A stretch of 57,021 nt of DNA, from the NCBI GenBank assembly GCA_964500965.1, contig CAZCQZ010000009.1, positions 1 through 57,021 on the forward strand, in the 5' to 3' direction. A program made the position numbers and the translations under genes. This stretch comes from JAISGQ01 sp964500965 (lineage in GTDB: Bacteria > Bacillota > Clostridia > Oscillospirales > Acutalibacteraceae). Every line of letters begins with the position of its first letter. Within the stretch, counting starts at the first letter, position 1. Shown piece after piece: positions 26,379 to 35,849 of the stretch. The notes under the pieces are model-generated. The model was not told the origin of the DNA. It saw nothing but the letters and a program-made list of their open reading frames with translations, and made no database searches.

Positions 26379-26954
26379 TTACAGATACGACAGCAGACAT
26401 GCGGCAGTCGTACCTAAGCAGCAGTATTTGTCGGCGGCAATATCTTTCATACCTCTGCACAGCAAAGCGCAGCAGGAAATTGCCGCAAAAGCGGAGGGCA
26501 TAGGGGAGCCGAACAGACTAATAAGATTACCGATCGTCGCAAACGCGATTAAAACGGCTTTTTTCTTACCGTGAGAATCATTCATTCCCACAAAGCCCAG
26601 GGATAACCCCTCCGCCGATGAACTGATTATTGACGCATCGGCGGATATGTATTCGTTTTCCGCAGAGGAAAAAAAGACGTAAAGAGCGGTGAGAAGAAGC
26701 TTGCTGTGACAGCCCGAAAGAAGCTCAAAAAGGCAGACTGCCCCCAAAACGGTGACTGTCAGCATGAAAAAGCCGATGCATTCTCCGAAAACCACCGAAT
26801 ACGTCCACGCACATCTTCCGCAAAGCACCGACAGTGCTTCCGCTATACAAAATCCGGCGCAGAAGCGTTTGAGATGCTCCTCCTTTTCGGGTATCAGGCG
26901 CGGCACGCACCACATTGCACCCATGATGACGATTTTTACGGCGGCATTTAACAT
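26379..26954 (-). CDS. Unknown multi-pass membrane protein
   Basis: 191 residues with about five hydrophobic segments and a high cysteine count. I do not recognise a family. An N-terminal hydrophobic stretch (AAVKIVIMGAMWCVPRL), a central pair (FFMLTVTVLGAVCLFELL, LLLTALYVFF) and a C-terminal pair (AVLIAFATIGNLISLFG, AAISCCALLC) are visible. The ATG at 26954 has AGGAGATG upstream, whereas the longer frame to 27020 has no clear site. Codon use and direction agree with the neighbours. Possibly cotranscribed with RNase J, although a promoter lies between them. Confidence 0.6.
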   Translation of the reverse strand: MLNAAVKIVIMGAMWCVPRLIPEKEEHLKRFCAGFCIAEALSVLCGRCAWTYSVVFGECIGFFMLTVTVLGAVCLFELLSGCHSKLLLTALYVFFSSAENEYISADASIISSSAEGLSLGFVGMNDSHGKKKAVLIAFATIGNLISLFGSPMPSAFAAISCCALLCRGMKDIAADKYCCLGTTAACLLSYL

Positions 26955-27110
26955 GTACTCATCTCCTGTTGATTTATATGCAATACCGGAATGCTTTTTG
27001 CAAAGAGCGCAAAAAATCACACCTGATTATAAATTTTTCTTTTGCTTTGACTATTTTAATATTGTCAAACACGCGGTATAATAGCAAAAAACGAAAGCGG
27101 AGGGATTTCT

Positions 27111-27656
27111 GTGAAAAACGAGCTTGCATTGCAGGCGAAAGGGGCTATTGCGGAGCTTGCGCAAAAAGCAGGATTAAAAAAGGGAGCCGTTGTTGTAATA
27201 GGCTGTTCCACAAGCGAGATAATCGGCTCCGAAATAGGAACAAATTCAAGCCCGGAAACGGCAAAAACGGTTTTCGAGGCACTGTATGAATACGCATCGG
27301 AAAACGGTTTGTATCTTGCGGTGCAGTGCTGTGAGCACCTGAACCGTGCAATCATTGTCGAAAAAGCCGCAGTGCCCTTTGCCGAGACGGTAAATGTCGT
27401 TCCGCAGCCGAAAGCAGGCGGCTCTATGGCAACTCAGGCATATGCCCATTTTAAAGAGCCTGTGGCAATAGAGAAAATAAAAGCCGATGCAGGTCTGGAC
27501 ATCGGACTTACAATGATAGGTATGCATCTGAAAAAGGTTGCGGTGCCTGTGAGACTTGAGCACAACAGAATAGGTGAAGCAATTGTTGTGGGAGCGAGGA
27601 CAAGACCCAAATTCATAGGCGGCGCAAGGGCAGTATATGATGAAAATATGATGTAA
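27111..27656 (+). CDS. DUF436/TIGR01440 family protein (YwlG-like)
   Basis: 181 residues of a conserved Firmicutes family with no established reaction. Typical family segments: VVIGCSTSEIIGSEIGTNSS, LAVQCCEHLNRA, ERAAVPFAE-like region, GGSMATQAYAHF and GLTMIGMHLKKVAVPVR. GTG start with CGGAGGG upstream; TATAAT at 27077-27082 is a possible -10 box. Confidence 0.85.
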   Translation: MKNELALQAKGAIAELAQKAGLKKGAVVVIGCSTSEIIGSEIGTNSSPETAKTVFEALYEYASENGLYLAVQCCEHLNRAIIVEKAAVPFAETVNVVPQPKAGGSMATQAYAHFKEPVAIEKIKADAGLDIGLTMIGMHLKKVAVPVRLEHNRIGEAIVVGARTRPKFIGGARAVYDENMM

Positions 27657-27687
27657 ACCGGCGATGTAAAAGCGCGTATTTAAACGG

Positions 27688-27716
27688 TTGCATAACGCGA
27701 AAATTTGTGCTATACT
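27688..27716 (+). promoter_or_regulatory. Promoter of the poly-threonine surface protein gene
   Basis: TTGCAT (27688-27693), 17-base spacer, TATACT (27711-27716), 45 bases ahead of the TTG start codon. Confidence 0.7.
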
Positions 27717-27760
27717 TATAAACCGTAATCTGAAAATAAATCAACGAAAGGAAGATTTCG

Positions 27761-28702
27761 TTGCCTATCAAGCGAATAACGGCGTTGTTTATCGCGGTAC
27801 TTCTGATTTGCGCGTCAGTGCTCACCGTGTCGGCAGAGGAAGATACCGAAACCACCACGACTACCACTACTACAACAACAACGACTACCACAACAACGAC
27901 AACAACCACCACAACCACGACAGCCACAACGACTACAACAACGGCAAAACCAACGACCACAACCACGAAAAGCTCAACCAAAAAAACCTCTACAACCAAA
28001 GGCTCTACAACCACAACCACCGGAACAACCGCTACAACCACAGCGCAGGTGGTTTCAGGTCAGGTTGCAGGCGGCTCGGTGACCTTCAAGGCTTCAAACA
28101 GTAAGCGTGTGCCCGTGGGGAAATCCACAACGCTGTATTTGACAATATCGGATATAAGCGGAAGCTATTCCACGGTGTTCAGTGTTGACGACACAAGCAT
28201 TGTTTCGCTGGAAAAGATAAATAACCAGAGTGTAAAGGTTACCGGAATCAGGGAAGGCTCGGTTGTCATAACCGCGTATATTGACGGCAGAACTGCTCAG
28301 TACACCCTTGTCGTGGGCGATGCTGCGGCAACACAGGCAACAGCCTCTACGACGGTTTCGGATAATTTTGAGTCGACGACCGGTGAAGAAATCACCGGTG
28401 ACATTCCCGGTGACGAACATGAGCTTGACCTGTTTTCAACACCGGAAAACGACCAGCTTGCGGAATATATCGAAGATGCACAGCAGACCAGTGCCGGCGA
28501 TATGCTGCTGGGTATAATCGGCTTTGCGGCGATTTTCGGCGGCTTCGGTGTAGTGCTTTCGGTAATATTCAGAAACCGCACACCGAAACTTAATCTTTAT
28601 CCCGGCTCACGCCGCCGGTTTAATACAAACGGCGCATCGGGAGGCAAACGCAGAAAACGTCTGCTGCCCGACCATTACTACAGAAGTAACGATAAATACT
28701 GA
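27761..28702 (+). CDS. Exported protein with poly-Thr spacer and Ig-like domain, C-terminal membrane anchor
   Basis: 313 residues. A signal peptide (residues 1-25, ending VSA) is followed by a run of about 30 threonines and a Thr/Lys/Ser-rich spacer (to about 95). A BIG2-like Ig domain (about 100-185: VPVGKSTTLYLTISDI, SVKVTGIREGSVVITAYIDG), an acidic linker, one membrane helix (about 245-268) and a basic cytoplasmic tail follow. The spacer is probably O-glycosylated or a flexible stalk (inference). TTG start with GAAAGGAAGA upstream. Confidence 0.75.
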   Translation: MPIKRITALFIAVLLICASVLTVSAEEDTETTTTTTTTTTTTTTTTTTTTTTTTATTTTTTAKPTTTTTKSSTKKTSTTKGSTTTTTGTTATTTAQVVSGQVAGGSVTFKASNSKRVPVGKSTTLYLTISDISGSYSTVFSVDDTSIVSLEKINNQSVKVTGIREGSVVITAYIDGRTAQYTLVVGDAAATQATASTTVSDNFESTTGEEITGDIPGDEHELDLFSTPENDQLAEYIEDAQQTSAGDMLLGIIGFAAIFGGFGVVLSVIFRNRTPKLNLYPGSRRRFNTNGASGGKRRKRLLPDHYYRSNDKY

Positions 28703-28713
28703 GGTGATATAAT

Positions 28714-30525
28714 TTGGCAACGCCTCCCGAATTACTGCGCAATTTCTGCATAGTTGCGCATATTGACCATGGCAAGAGCACTCTTGCCGACCGTATTCTC
28801 GAAAAAACAAGCTCTGTTTCCGCCCGTGAAATGGAAAATCAGATACTTGATAATATGGACCTTGAGCGTGAACGCGGCATAACCATAAAAGCCCGTGCGG
28901 TTGCGCTCAATTACACCGCAAAGGACGGAAAGACCTACACTTTCAATCTTATCGACACTCCGGGTCACGTTGACTTCAATTACGAGGTCAGCCGTTCTCT
29001 TGCTGCCTGTGAAGGTGCAATTCTCATAGTTGACGCTTCTCAGGGTATAGAAGCTCAGACCCTTGCAAACACCTATCTTGCGGTAGACGCAGGGCTTGAA
29101 ATACTGCCTGTTATCAATAAAATCGACCTGGTTTCAGCCGACCCCGACAGGTGCGTTCAGGAGATTGAGGACGTTATCGGAATACCTGCCGAGGACGCTC
29201 CGAGAATTTCCGCAAAGTGCGGAATAAACATAGAGGACGTTCTGGAAAAAATCGTTGAGGTAATCCCACCGCCTGAGGCTGACAGAGAAGCTCCCTTACA
29301 GGCGATGATTTTCGACAGCTACTACGATTCCTACAGGGGAGTAATTGCCTATGTCCGTGTAAAAAGCGGAACTGTCAAGGTCGGTGACACAATACGAATG
29401 ATGAGTACCGGCGCGGAGTTTCAGGTGGTCGAATGCGGTTTTCTGCGTGCAACCGCCCTTGACCCCATAGGTGAAATAGCCGCCGGTGAGGTCGGCTATA
29501 TTGCCGCATCAATCAAGAGCGTTGCCGATGCCAGAGTCGGTGATACAATTACAAAGGCGGATAATCCGGCAACAGAGCCGCTTCCCGGCTACAGAAAGGT
29601 AAACCCCATGGTTTACTGCGGAATTTACCCTGCTGACGGAGCAAAATACGAAAATCTCCGTGATGCGTTGAGCAAACTACAGCTTAATGATGCGGCGCTG
29701 ACCTTTGAGCCTGAAACCTCAATTGCACTGGGCTTCGGCTTCCGTTGCGGATTTTTGGGACTGCTTCACATGGAAATAATCCAGGAGCGGCTTGACCGCG
29801 AATTTGACCTTGAGCTTATAACCACCGCACCCAGTGTTATATACAAGATATACAAAACGGACGGCGAATGTGTGGAGATTGACAACCCCACAAACTACCC
29901 CGACCCTGCACTTATCGACTATTCGGAAGAACCTGTAACCGATGCTCACATCTATACTCCTGCCGAGTTTGTGGGCAATATTATGGAGCTTGCTCAGGAC
30001 AGACGCGGCGTTTTCAAGGGCATGACCTATATAACCCCCGACCGCGTGGATATGCATTACGAACTGCCGCTGAACGAAATAGTTTATGACTTTTTCGATG
30101 CAATCAAAAGCCGTTCAAAGGGCTATGCTTCCTTTGATTATGAGCTGAAAGGCTATGTGCGCTCAAATCTTGTTAAGCTTGACATACTGTTAAACGGCGA
30201 TATTGTCGATGCACTGAGCTTTATCGTTCATGCGGATAAGGCATATCCCAGAGCCAGAACGCTTGCTTCAAGGCTTAAAGACAATATCCCCCGTCAGATG
30301 TTTGAAGTGCCTATTCAGGCGGCTATCGGCGGCAAGGTTATAGCAAGAGAAACCGTAAAGGCAATGCGCAAGGACGTGCTTGCAAAGTGCTACGGCGGCG
30401 ATATAACCAGAAAGAAAAAACTGCTTGAAAAGCAGAAAGAGGGCAAAAAGAAAATGCGTCAGCTCGGCTCTGTTTCAGTGCCCTTTGAAGCATTTATGGC
30501 AGTCCTCAAGCTTGATGAAGAATAA
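28714..30525 (+). CDS. lepA: Elongation factor 4 (LepA)
   Basis: Ribosome-bound GTPase acting in initiation and back-translocation. 603 residues: G1 AHIDHGKSTLADR near residue 15, switch I with RGITIK, G3 DTPGHVDF, G4 NKIDL, then domains II and III and the LepA-specific C-terminal domain (SYDF-type KGYASFDYELKGY, IGGKVIARETVKAMRKDVLAKCYGGD). TTG start with GAGGTG upstream, 11 bases after the preceding gene. Confidence 0.97.
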   Translation: MATPPELLRNFCIVAHIDHGKSTLADRILEKTSSVSAREMENQILDNMDLERERGITIKARAVALNYTAKDGKTYTFNLIDTPGHVDFNYEVSRSLAACEGAILIVDASQGIEAQTLANTYLAVDAGLEILPVINKIDLVSADPDRCVQEIEDVIGIPAEDAPRISAKCGINIEDVLEKIVEVIPPPEADREAPLQAMIFDSYYDSYRGVIAYVRVKSGTVKVGDTIRMMSTGAEFQVVECGFLRATALDPIGEIAAGEVGYIAASIKSVADARVGDTITKADNPATEPLPGYRKVNPMVYCGIYPADGAKYENLRDALSKLQLNDAALTFEPETSIALGFGFRCGFLGLLHMEIIQERLDREFDLELITTAPSVIYKIYKTDGECVEIDNPTNYPDPALIDYSEEPVTDAHIYTPAEFVGNIMELAQDRRGVFKGMTYITPDRVDMHYELPLNEIVYDFFDAIKSRSKGYASFDYELKGYVRSNLVKLDILLNGDIVDALSFIVHADKAYPRARTLASRLKDNIPRQMFEVPIQAAIGGKVIARETVKAMRKDVLAKCYGGDITRKKKLLEKQKEGKKKMRQLGSVSVPFEAFMAVLKLDEE

Positions 30526-30530
30526 TTATC

Positions 30531-30563
30531 ACAAATGCGTGCGCTTTGCACGCATTTGTTTTT
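30531..30563 (+). terminator. Intrinsic terminator after lepA
   Basis: Perfect 12-bp stem ACAAATGCGTGC (30531-30542) / GCACGCATTTGT (30548-30559) with a 5-base loop and a T-run. It ends only about 17 bases before the hemW start codon, so hemW needs read-through or translation-coupled antitermination. Confidence 0.8.
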
Positions 30564-30579
30564 AGCAAGGTGAAAAGAA

Positions 30580-31674
30580 ATGAAGCCCATAGGAATATAT
30601 ATTCACATTCCATTCTGCGTATCAAAATGCCCATATTGTGATTTCCATTCCGGTAAAGTGGACGCGGAAACGGTATCCGCATACACCGATGCGTTGATAC
30701 GCAATATATATCAATATAACGAAAAGGGCATTTGTGCCGACACCGTATATTTCGGCGGCGGCACGCCGCCATTGCTCGGAACGGAAAATTTACAGCGTGT
30801 TCTTGAAGCACTGCACAGCACCTTTAATATTTCCGACAGTGCGGAAATAACGGTGGAAGCAAATCCGGCAGATTCCCTTTACGACTTTTTTTCGGCTATG
30901 AAAGCCTTAGGTGTAAACCGCATTTCAATGGGCTTGCAGTCGGCAAACGAAAATGAGCTTCGCTTGCTTGGCAGACGGCACAGCGTGTCGGATTGTGCAA
31001 AAGCGGTTGCCGATGCAAGACGAGCCGGAATTTCCAATATTTCTCTTGACCTGATGCTCGGAATCCCAAAGCAGACCCCTCAAAGCCTTACCGAAAGTAT
31101 CAATTATATTTCCGGGCTTTCGCCGGCGCACATATCCGCATATATGTTGAAAATTGAGGAGGGTACGCCTTTTGCGCTTAACACTCCCGAAATCCCCGAT
31201 GACGATATGAGCGCGGAGCTTTATGAGCAGTGTGTTTCCGAACTTGCCGCAAAGGGCTACGCACGTTATGAAATTTCAAATTTTTCAAAGCCCGGCAGAG
31301 AAAGCCGACATAATTTGAAATATTGGAACGATGAGGAGTATATAGGTATAGGCGCGGCGGCACACAGCTTTTTCGGCGGCAGAAGATTTTATTATCCGCG
31401 CAGTACCGAAAGCTTCATAAAGGGAATATCGCCTATAGATGACGGAGGGGGCGGTGATGAAGATGAATACGCAATGTTGCGCTTGCGGCTCTCGGAGGGG
31501 ATAACGGAAGCAGGCTGGCAAGCGCGATTCGGAAAAAGTATTCCGCCGCGGCTTCGAAAAAACGCAATGAATCCGCAACTCAAAGGACTTGTTGTATCTG
31601 ACAAAAAAGGTATCAGACTGATAAACAACGGCTTTCTGCTCTCTAATTCTGTCATTTGTGCACTATTAACATAA
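30580..31674 (+). CDS. hemW: HemW-like radical SAM protein
   Basis: 364 residues. Radical SAM cluster motif CVSKCPYC (CxxxCxxC, residues about 12-19), FGGGTPPLLG for SAM binding, and the C-terminal HemN_C region (NLKYWNDEEYIGIGAAAHSF). HemW is regarded as a heme chaperone rather than a coproporphyrinogen oxidase. Placement directly after lepA is common in Firmicutes. Confidence 0.9.
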   Translation: MKPIGIYIHIPFCVSKCPYCDFHSGKVDAETVSAYTDALIRNIYQYNEKGICADTVYFGGGTPPLLGTENLQRVLEALHSTFNISDSAEITVEANPADSLYDFFSAMKALGVNRISMGLQSANENELRLLGRRHSVSDCAKAVADARRAGISNISLDLMLGIPKQTPQSLTESINYISGLSPAHISAYMLKIEEGTPFALNTPEIPDDDMSAELYEQCVSELAAKGYARYEISNFSKPGRESRHNLKYWNDEEYIGIGAAAHSFFGGRRFYYPRSTESFIKGISPIDDGGGGDEDEYAMLRLRLSEGITEAGWQARFGKSIPPRLRKNAMNPQLKGLVVSDKKGIRLINNGFLLSNSVICALLT

Positions 31675-31719
31675 ATTGACATGATATTTGGTTATTATAC
31701 AAAATTACAATGTTGTATC

Positions 31720-31748
31720 TTTATATATTGAATTTCATGTGTTATAAT
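31720..31748 (+). promoter_or_regulatory. Possible promoter of the degV gene
   Basis: TTTATA (31720-31725), 17-base spacer, TATAAT (31743-31748). The -10 box is perfect, the -35 weak. TTGACA further upstream (near 31677) has no well-placed -10. Confidence 0.45.
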
Positions 31749-31780
31749 AATTAAAGAAAATTAAGAAAAGAGGCAGATAA

Positions 31781-32662
31781 ATGCAGAAGATAAGAATATT
31801 CTGTGATACATCTTCGGATATTTCAAAAGAGCTTGCAGAAGAACTGGATATAGAAATGTTCCCCATTCCCGTAACCTGGGGAGATAAAAGCTTACAGGAC
31901 GGCGTTGATTATACATATGAGGAATTTTGGAATTTGCTTGACACGACGAAAGTAATGCCAACCACATCTCATATTTCGCTGGATACTACTTCAAAGGCAT
32001 ATCTCAAAGCCTATGAGGACGGCTGTGAGGCTGTTATCCACGTCACAAATAACAGCAAGAACAGCGGTATGTTTAACACCGCAAACATCGCAAAGAAATT
32101 TTTCTTCGAGGAGCACCCGGAAGCCGAGGGCAAATTCAGAATAGAGCCTGTGGATTCTCATACCTTTACACTGGCTTACGCACTGCCTGTTATTTACGGA
32201 GCAAGACTTCGCAATAACGGCGGCACGGTTGATGAAATTGTCGAGCTTATGGAGGAGGTTGTCCACAGAGCGGAGATATATATGGTTGTCTATGACCTGA
32301 AATTTGCCAGAATGTCGGGAAGAATCAGTGCCGCGTCTGCCATTGTGGGCGGTGCGCTGGGCATAAGACCGATTATGAGCATGATTCACGGCGAGACGGC
32401 AACTCTTGAAAAGCTTCGCGGTGACAGTAAAGTTGTTCCTGCACTGGTAAAGGCTGTTCAGGAGAATATGGACCCGAAATTTGACGAATTTCTCGTTGTA
32501 AGAGGCAGACCGGAGGAAGAAGCAAAGCTGCTTGAAAAGGAAGTTGCCAAGGCAACGAAGATGAAGTCATTGGGCATCTATAAGCTCGGTGCGGCTGTGG
32601 GTATAAACGTCGGACCCAAAGCAATGGCGGTTATAATTCTCGGCAAGGATAGAAGAAAGTAA
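31781..32662 (+). CDS. DegV family fatty-acid-binding protein
   Basis: 293 residues. N-terminal CDTSSDISKELAEELDIEMFPIPV and a conserved TSHIS segment (fatty-acid head-group pocket), then HVTNNSKNSGMFNTA and LKFARMSGRISAASAIVGGALGIRPIM typical of the family. Some DegV (FakB) proteins present fatty acids to the kinase FakA; no kinase gene is near, so this role is inference. Confidence 0.9.
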   Translation: MQKIRIFCDTSSDISKELAEELDIEMFPIPVTWGDKSLQDGVDYTYEEFWNLLDTTKVMPTTSHISLDTTSKAYLKAYEDGCEAVIHVTNNSKNSGMFNTANIAKKFFFEEHPEAEGKFRIEPVDSHTFTLAYALPVIYGARLRNNGGTVDEIVELMEEVVHRAEIYMVVYDLKFARMSGRISAASAIVGGALGIRPIMSMIHGETATLEKLRGDSKVVPALVKAVQENMDPKFDEFLVVRGRPEEEAKLLEKEVAKATKMKSLGIYKLGAAVGINVGPKAMAVIILGKDRRK

Positions 32663-32681
32663 AAAATATCAAATAATAAAC

Positions 32682-32720
32682 GGGCAGTAAAAACGCAAGT
32701 TTTTACTGCCCTGTTGTTTT
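32682..32720 (+). terminator. Intrinsic terminator of the degV gene
   Basis: 13-bp perfect stem GGGCAGTAAAAAC / GTTTTTACTGCCC with a GCAA tetraloop (32695-32698), then a T-rich tail. Same design as the terminators at 11392 and 45345. Also convergent with the ABC exporter gene. Confidence 0.85.
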
Positions 32721-32729
32721 GTGTCTGCA

Positions 32730-34448
32730 TTACTGCGAAATGGTGAACAGTGAATAGAAATATCCCTTTTCGGAAATCAGGTCGTCAAAAGTGCCGGATT
32801 CGACAATCGAGCCGTTTTTCAAAGTGATAATACCGTCATATTTCCTTAGCAGGTTTTCGTCGAGAGAGTGAGTTACCACAATGCTCATGACGTTTTCAAG
32901 AGCGAGAATTGCACTTGAAACCTGATAGGCGGTTTCGGCGTCAAGGGCGGCGGTAGCTTCATCAACAAGAAGTACCTGTGATTTTTTCAGCAGGCTTCTG
33001 GCAATGGAAATTCGCTGTTTTTCACCGCCGGACAAACCACTGCCGTTTTCGCCGCAGAGATAATCCGCACCCTTTTCTTCGATTAAAGCAGACAAGCCCG
33101 AAAGACGTATTGCCTCGTTAACCTGTTCTTCGGGAAATTCGCGGAACATTGTAATATTTTCTCGTATGGTTGCGTTGAAAACAAAGACATTCTGCTGAAT
33201 AATACTCATAATCTCATAGAGATTACCGCTGTTGATTTCGCGCAGCTCGGTTTCGTCATAGCAAATCGAGCCGTCATAATCGTGATACGATGCCATAAGA
33301 AGATTCAGCAGGGTGGACTTGCCACTGCCCGATGCGCCGACAATTGCATATTTCTTGCCAAGCTCAAAGGAATAGTTAATATCATTCAAAATCCGCTTGT
33401 CGGCTTCGTAGCCGAATGTGAGATTTTTTACGGTAATGCCGTGTTCAATGGATTTACGCTCGTCTGTTACCTCGTCGCGAACGTTGGTATCCACTGCATT
33501 TGCGACTTTTTCGATTAACGCCTTTGCCGCTTTCCTTTCGGCTATACATACGGGGATTGTACCTATCGGGCTGAGAACATAGTTCATAAGCTGTACGAAA
33601 ACCATTACAGTACCTGCGGTAATGGTTTTTCCGGACATTGCAAGATACGCGCCGAAGATAAATACGCCGAGCTGTGCCGTTAATCCGGCAATATTACCGA
33701 GCATCTGAACAATAATGCGGATTTTTAGCTTTTTGCACTGAGCTGCGGCAAGTTCCCTGACATTATTTTTGAAAATGCGGATTATCTGAGCCTCAGCCTT
33801 AAAGGACTTGATGACCGAAAAACCGCCCAGACTATCCTTGATTGTGGCGGTGTATGTCTCGTTTCTGTCGGAAACATTCTTTTCCTCTGTAGCAACTCTG
33901 TTCCCTGTTAATATGGAAGCGGCGAGAGGTAAAAACGAAAATCCCACTGCGATTGCCGTGAGCAACGGACTGTACCACAGCATCATTGTCATTGCTCCGA
34001 TAAAAGTAAGCAAACTTTCAAAAACCGTGAAAATATTTAACAAATATCCCTGTTCAATGGAGGGAATATCATTAGTCAGGGCAGATATGTAGGCAGAGGT
34101 ATTTTCACCGGAAAAAGCGGAAATGTTTTTCTTTGTCAGCTTGTCGAAAACGTATTCCCTGTATTGGGAAATTCCTTTGGTTACAAAATGCGGCTTGTTG
34201 TGGCAGTTAATAATACTGACTAAAGCAAAGACGGCAACAACCGAAAAAGAAATAACGATAAGCTGTAGCAGAGAAAAGCCGGTGTCACAGCCGCTCATTA
34301 CATCTAAGATTTGCTGTATTAGCCAGGCGATTAGAAGCGTTGTAACAGCCTCCAGCAGTGTCAGCAGCAAACCTGTTATAAGACGTGCCCTGTTACCTTT
34401 GTAAAACTGCTTTTTGTAAGGTCGAATGTTGATTTTCTGCTTTTTCAT
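32730..34448 (-). CDS. ABC exporter (fused membrane domain and ATPase)
   Basis: 572 residues: six-helix membrane domain (1-310) and ATPase domain with Walker A VGASGSGKST, signature LSGGEKQR, Walker B LLVDEATAALD and the H-loop THSLD. All catalytic residues are present, so it should work as a homodimer or with an outside partner. Substrate unknown. It follows mgtE by 30 bases and may share its transcript. Confidence 0.85.
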   Translation of the reverse strand: MKKQKINIRPYKKQFYKGNRARLITGLLLTLLEAVTTLLIAWLIQQILDVMSGCDTGFSLLQLIVISFSVVAVFALVSIINCHNKPHFVTKGISQYREYVFDKLTKKNISAFSGENTSAYISALTNDIPSIEQGYLLNIFTVFESLLTFIGAMTMMLWYSPLLTAIAVGFSFLPLAASILTGNRVATEEKNVSDRNETYTATIKDSLGGFSVIKSFKAEAQIIRIFKNNVRELAAAQCKKLKIRIIVQMLGNIAGLTAQLGVFIFGAYLAMSGKTITAGTVMVFVQLMNYVLSPIGTIPVCIAERKAAKALIEKVANAVDTNVRDEVTDERKSIEHGITVKNLTFGYEADKRILNDINYSFELGKKYAIVGASGSGKSTLLNLLMASYHDYDGSICYDETELREINSGNLYEIMSIIQQNVFVFNATIRENITMFREFPEEQVNEAIRLSGLSALIEEKGADYLCGENGSGLSGGEKQRISIARSLLKKSQVLLVDEATAALDAETAYQVSSAILALENVMSIVVTHSLDENLLRKYDGIITLKNGSIVESGTFDDLISEKGYFYSLFTISQ

Positions 34449-34478
34449 ATCATACCTCCGTGAGTATCCTCTGCGTTT

Positions 34479-35843
34479 TTACAATAGTGCGCCGGCAACA
34501 GCGAAATAAATCAGCAGAGAAAAGGTGTCGGTTATGGTAGTGACAAAGGGACTTGACATTATGGCAGGGTCGAAGCCTAGGCGTTTTGTAATTATAGGTA
34601 AGGCACAGCCGATAATTTTCGCAAAAACGACAGTGATAAAAAGTGTCAGAGAAACCATGAAAGCAACCATAACGGTAATGCTTTCATTGCCGCAAATCAG
34701 ACGGTCAAACAGCAGAATTTTCGCAAAATTCGCAACGGCAAGAGTGACGCCGCACAATGCGCCTACGCGAATCTCTTTCCAGAGAATCATAAAAATATCG
34801 GAAAAATCAATTTCGTCAAGGGAAAGACTTCTGATAATGGAAACAGCCGCCTGACTGCCTGTGTTACCGGCAGTGTCCATAAGCACGGGAATAAACGCCG
34901 CAAGAAAAATTGCAGTGCTGAGCATAGCGGCGTTTGCGTTAATAATAAGTCCCGTAAATGTTGCGGAAATAAGCAGAATCAAAAGCCATGGGATTCTGTT
35001 TTTCCATGTTTCAAATACGCCTGTGCGCATATAGGGCTTGTCCGAGGGGGAGATTGCCGCCATTTTCTCAATATCCTCCGTAGCTTCCTCGGTGATAACG
35101 TCGATAGCATCGTCAACGGTAACAATACCCACAAGTCTGCCGCCGCCGTCAACGACAGGCATGGCGATAAAGTCGTATCGGCTGAGCTGATTTGCGACCT
35201 CCTCCTTGTCGTCAAGGGTGCTGACGGAGATAACGCTGGTTTCCATAATATCCTCAATGAGAGTGTCGGACTCATTGAGAAGCAAATCCTTTGCAGATAC
35301 AGTACCCTGCAAAACACGGTCACTGTCGGTAACATAGCAGGTGTAAATAGTCTCCTTGTCAACACCTGTTCTGCGTATTCTGCGAATTGCATCACGAATA
35401 GTAAGGTCTTTTTTTAAGTCCACATATTCCGTGGTCATAATGCTGCCTGCACTGTCCTTGGGGTATTTCAGCAGGTCGTTGATAGAAGCGCGCATTTCCG
35501 GAGAAGCGTGGCGAAGTATTCGCTTTACCACATTAGCCGGCATTTCCTCTATCATATCCACAGCATCGTCCATGTAAAGCTCGTCCAAAACTTCTTTCAG
35601 CTCGGCGTCGCTGAAAGAACGGATAAGCTGTTCCTGCACTTCACCGTCGAGGTAAACGAATACCTCTGCGGCAGGCTCTTTGGGGAGAAGCCTGAAAACG
35701 ATGAGAAGCTGGGAAAGTGAAAGCTCCTCTAAAAGCTCACCTATGTCAACGGGTTCTTCTTCTTCGAGAATCTTTCTGAGCGTGACATACTTCTTTTCTT
35801 CAAGAAGCTTTTGAGTCAGCGCAAGCAATTTTGTATCTTCCAT
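34479..35843 (-). CDS. mgtE: Magnesium transporter MgtE
   Basis: 454 residues with the full layout: cytoplasmic MgtE_N helical domain (1-125, LLEELSLSQLLIVFRLLPKE and GSIMTTEYVDLKKDLT), two CBS domains (about 130-255), a plug helix and five membrane helices (about 280-454) with the conserved GNTGSQA pore segment (DTAGNTGSQAAVSIIRSLSL). The CBS and N domains close the channel when Mg2+ is high. ATG preceded by AAGGAGG. It is controlled by a long structured leader. Confidence 0.95.
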   Translation of the reverse strand: MEDTKLLALTQKLLEEKKYVTLRKILEEEEPVDIGELLEELSLSQLLIVFRLLPKEPAAEVFVYLDGEVQEQLIRSFSDAELKEVLDELYMDDAVDMIEEMPANVVKRILRHASPEMRASINDLLKYPKDSAGSIMTTEYVDLKKDLTIRDAIRRIRRTGVDKETIYTCYVTDSDRVLQGTVSAKDLLLNESDTLIEDIMETSVISVSTLDDKEEVANQLSRYDFIAMPVVDGGGRLVGIVTVDDAIDVITEEATEDIEKMAAISPSDKPYMRTGVFETWKNRIPWLLILLISATFTGLIINANAAMLSTAIFLAAFIPVLMDTAGNTGSQAAVSIIRSLSLDEIDFSDIFMILWKEIRVGALCGVTLAVANFAKILLFDRLICGNESITVMVAFMVSLTLFITVVFAKIIGCALPIITKRLGFDPAIMSSPFVTTITDTFSLLIYFAVAGALL

Positions 35844-35849
35844 GTCTAT

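Noticed and set aside
27047..27082. TTGACT and TATAAT upstream of the DUF436 gene as a promoter
   Set aside because: Spacing is 24 bases, too long; only the -10 box is convincing, so no promoter was listed.
27613..28041. Poly-valine frame on the minus strand
   Set aside because: Pure antisense of the poly-threonine tract; no ribosome binding site.
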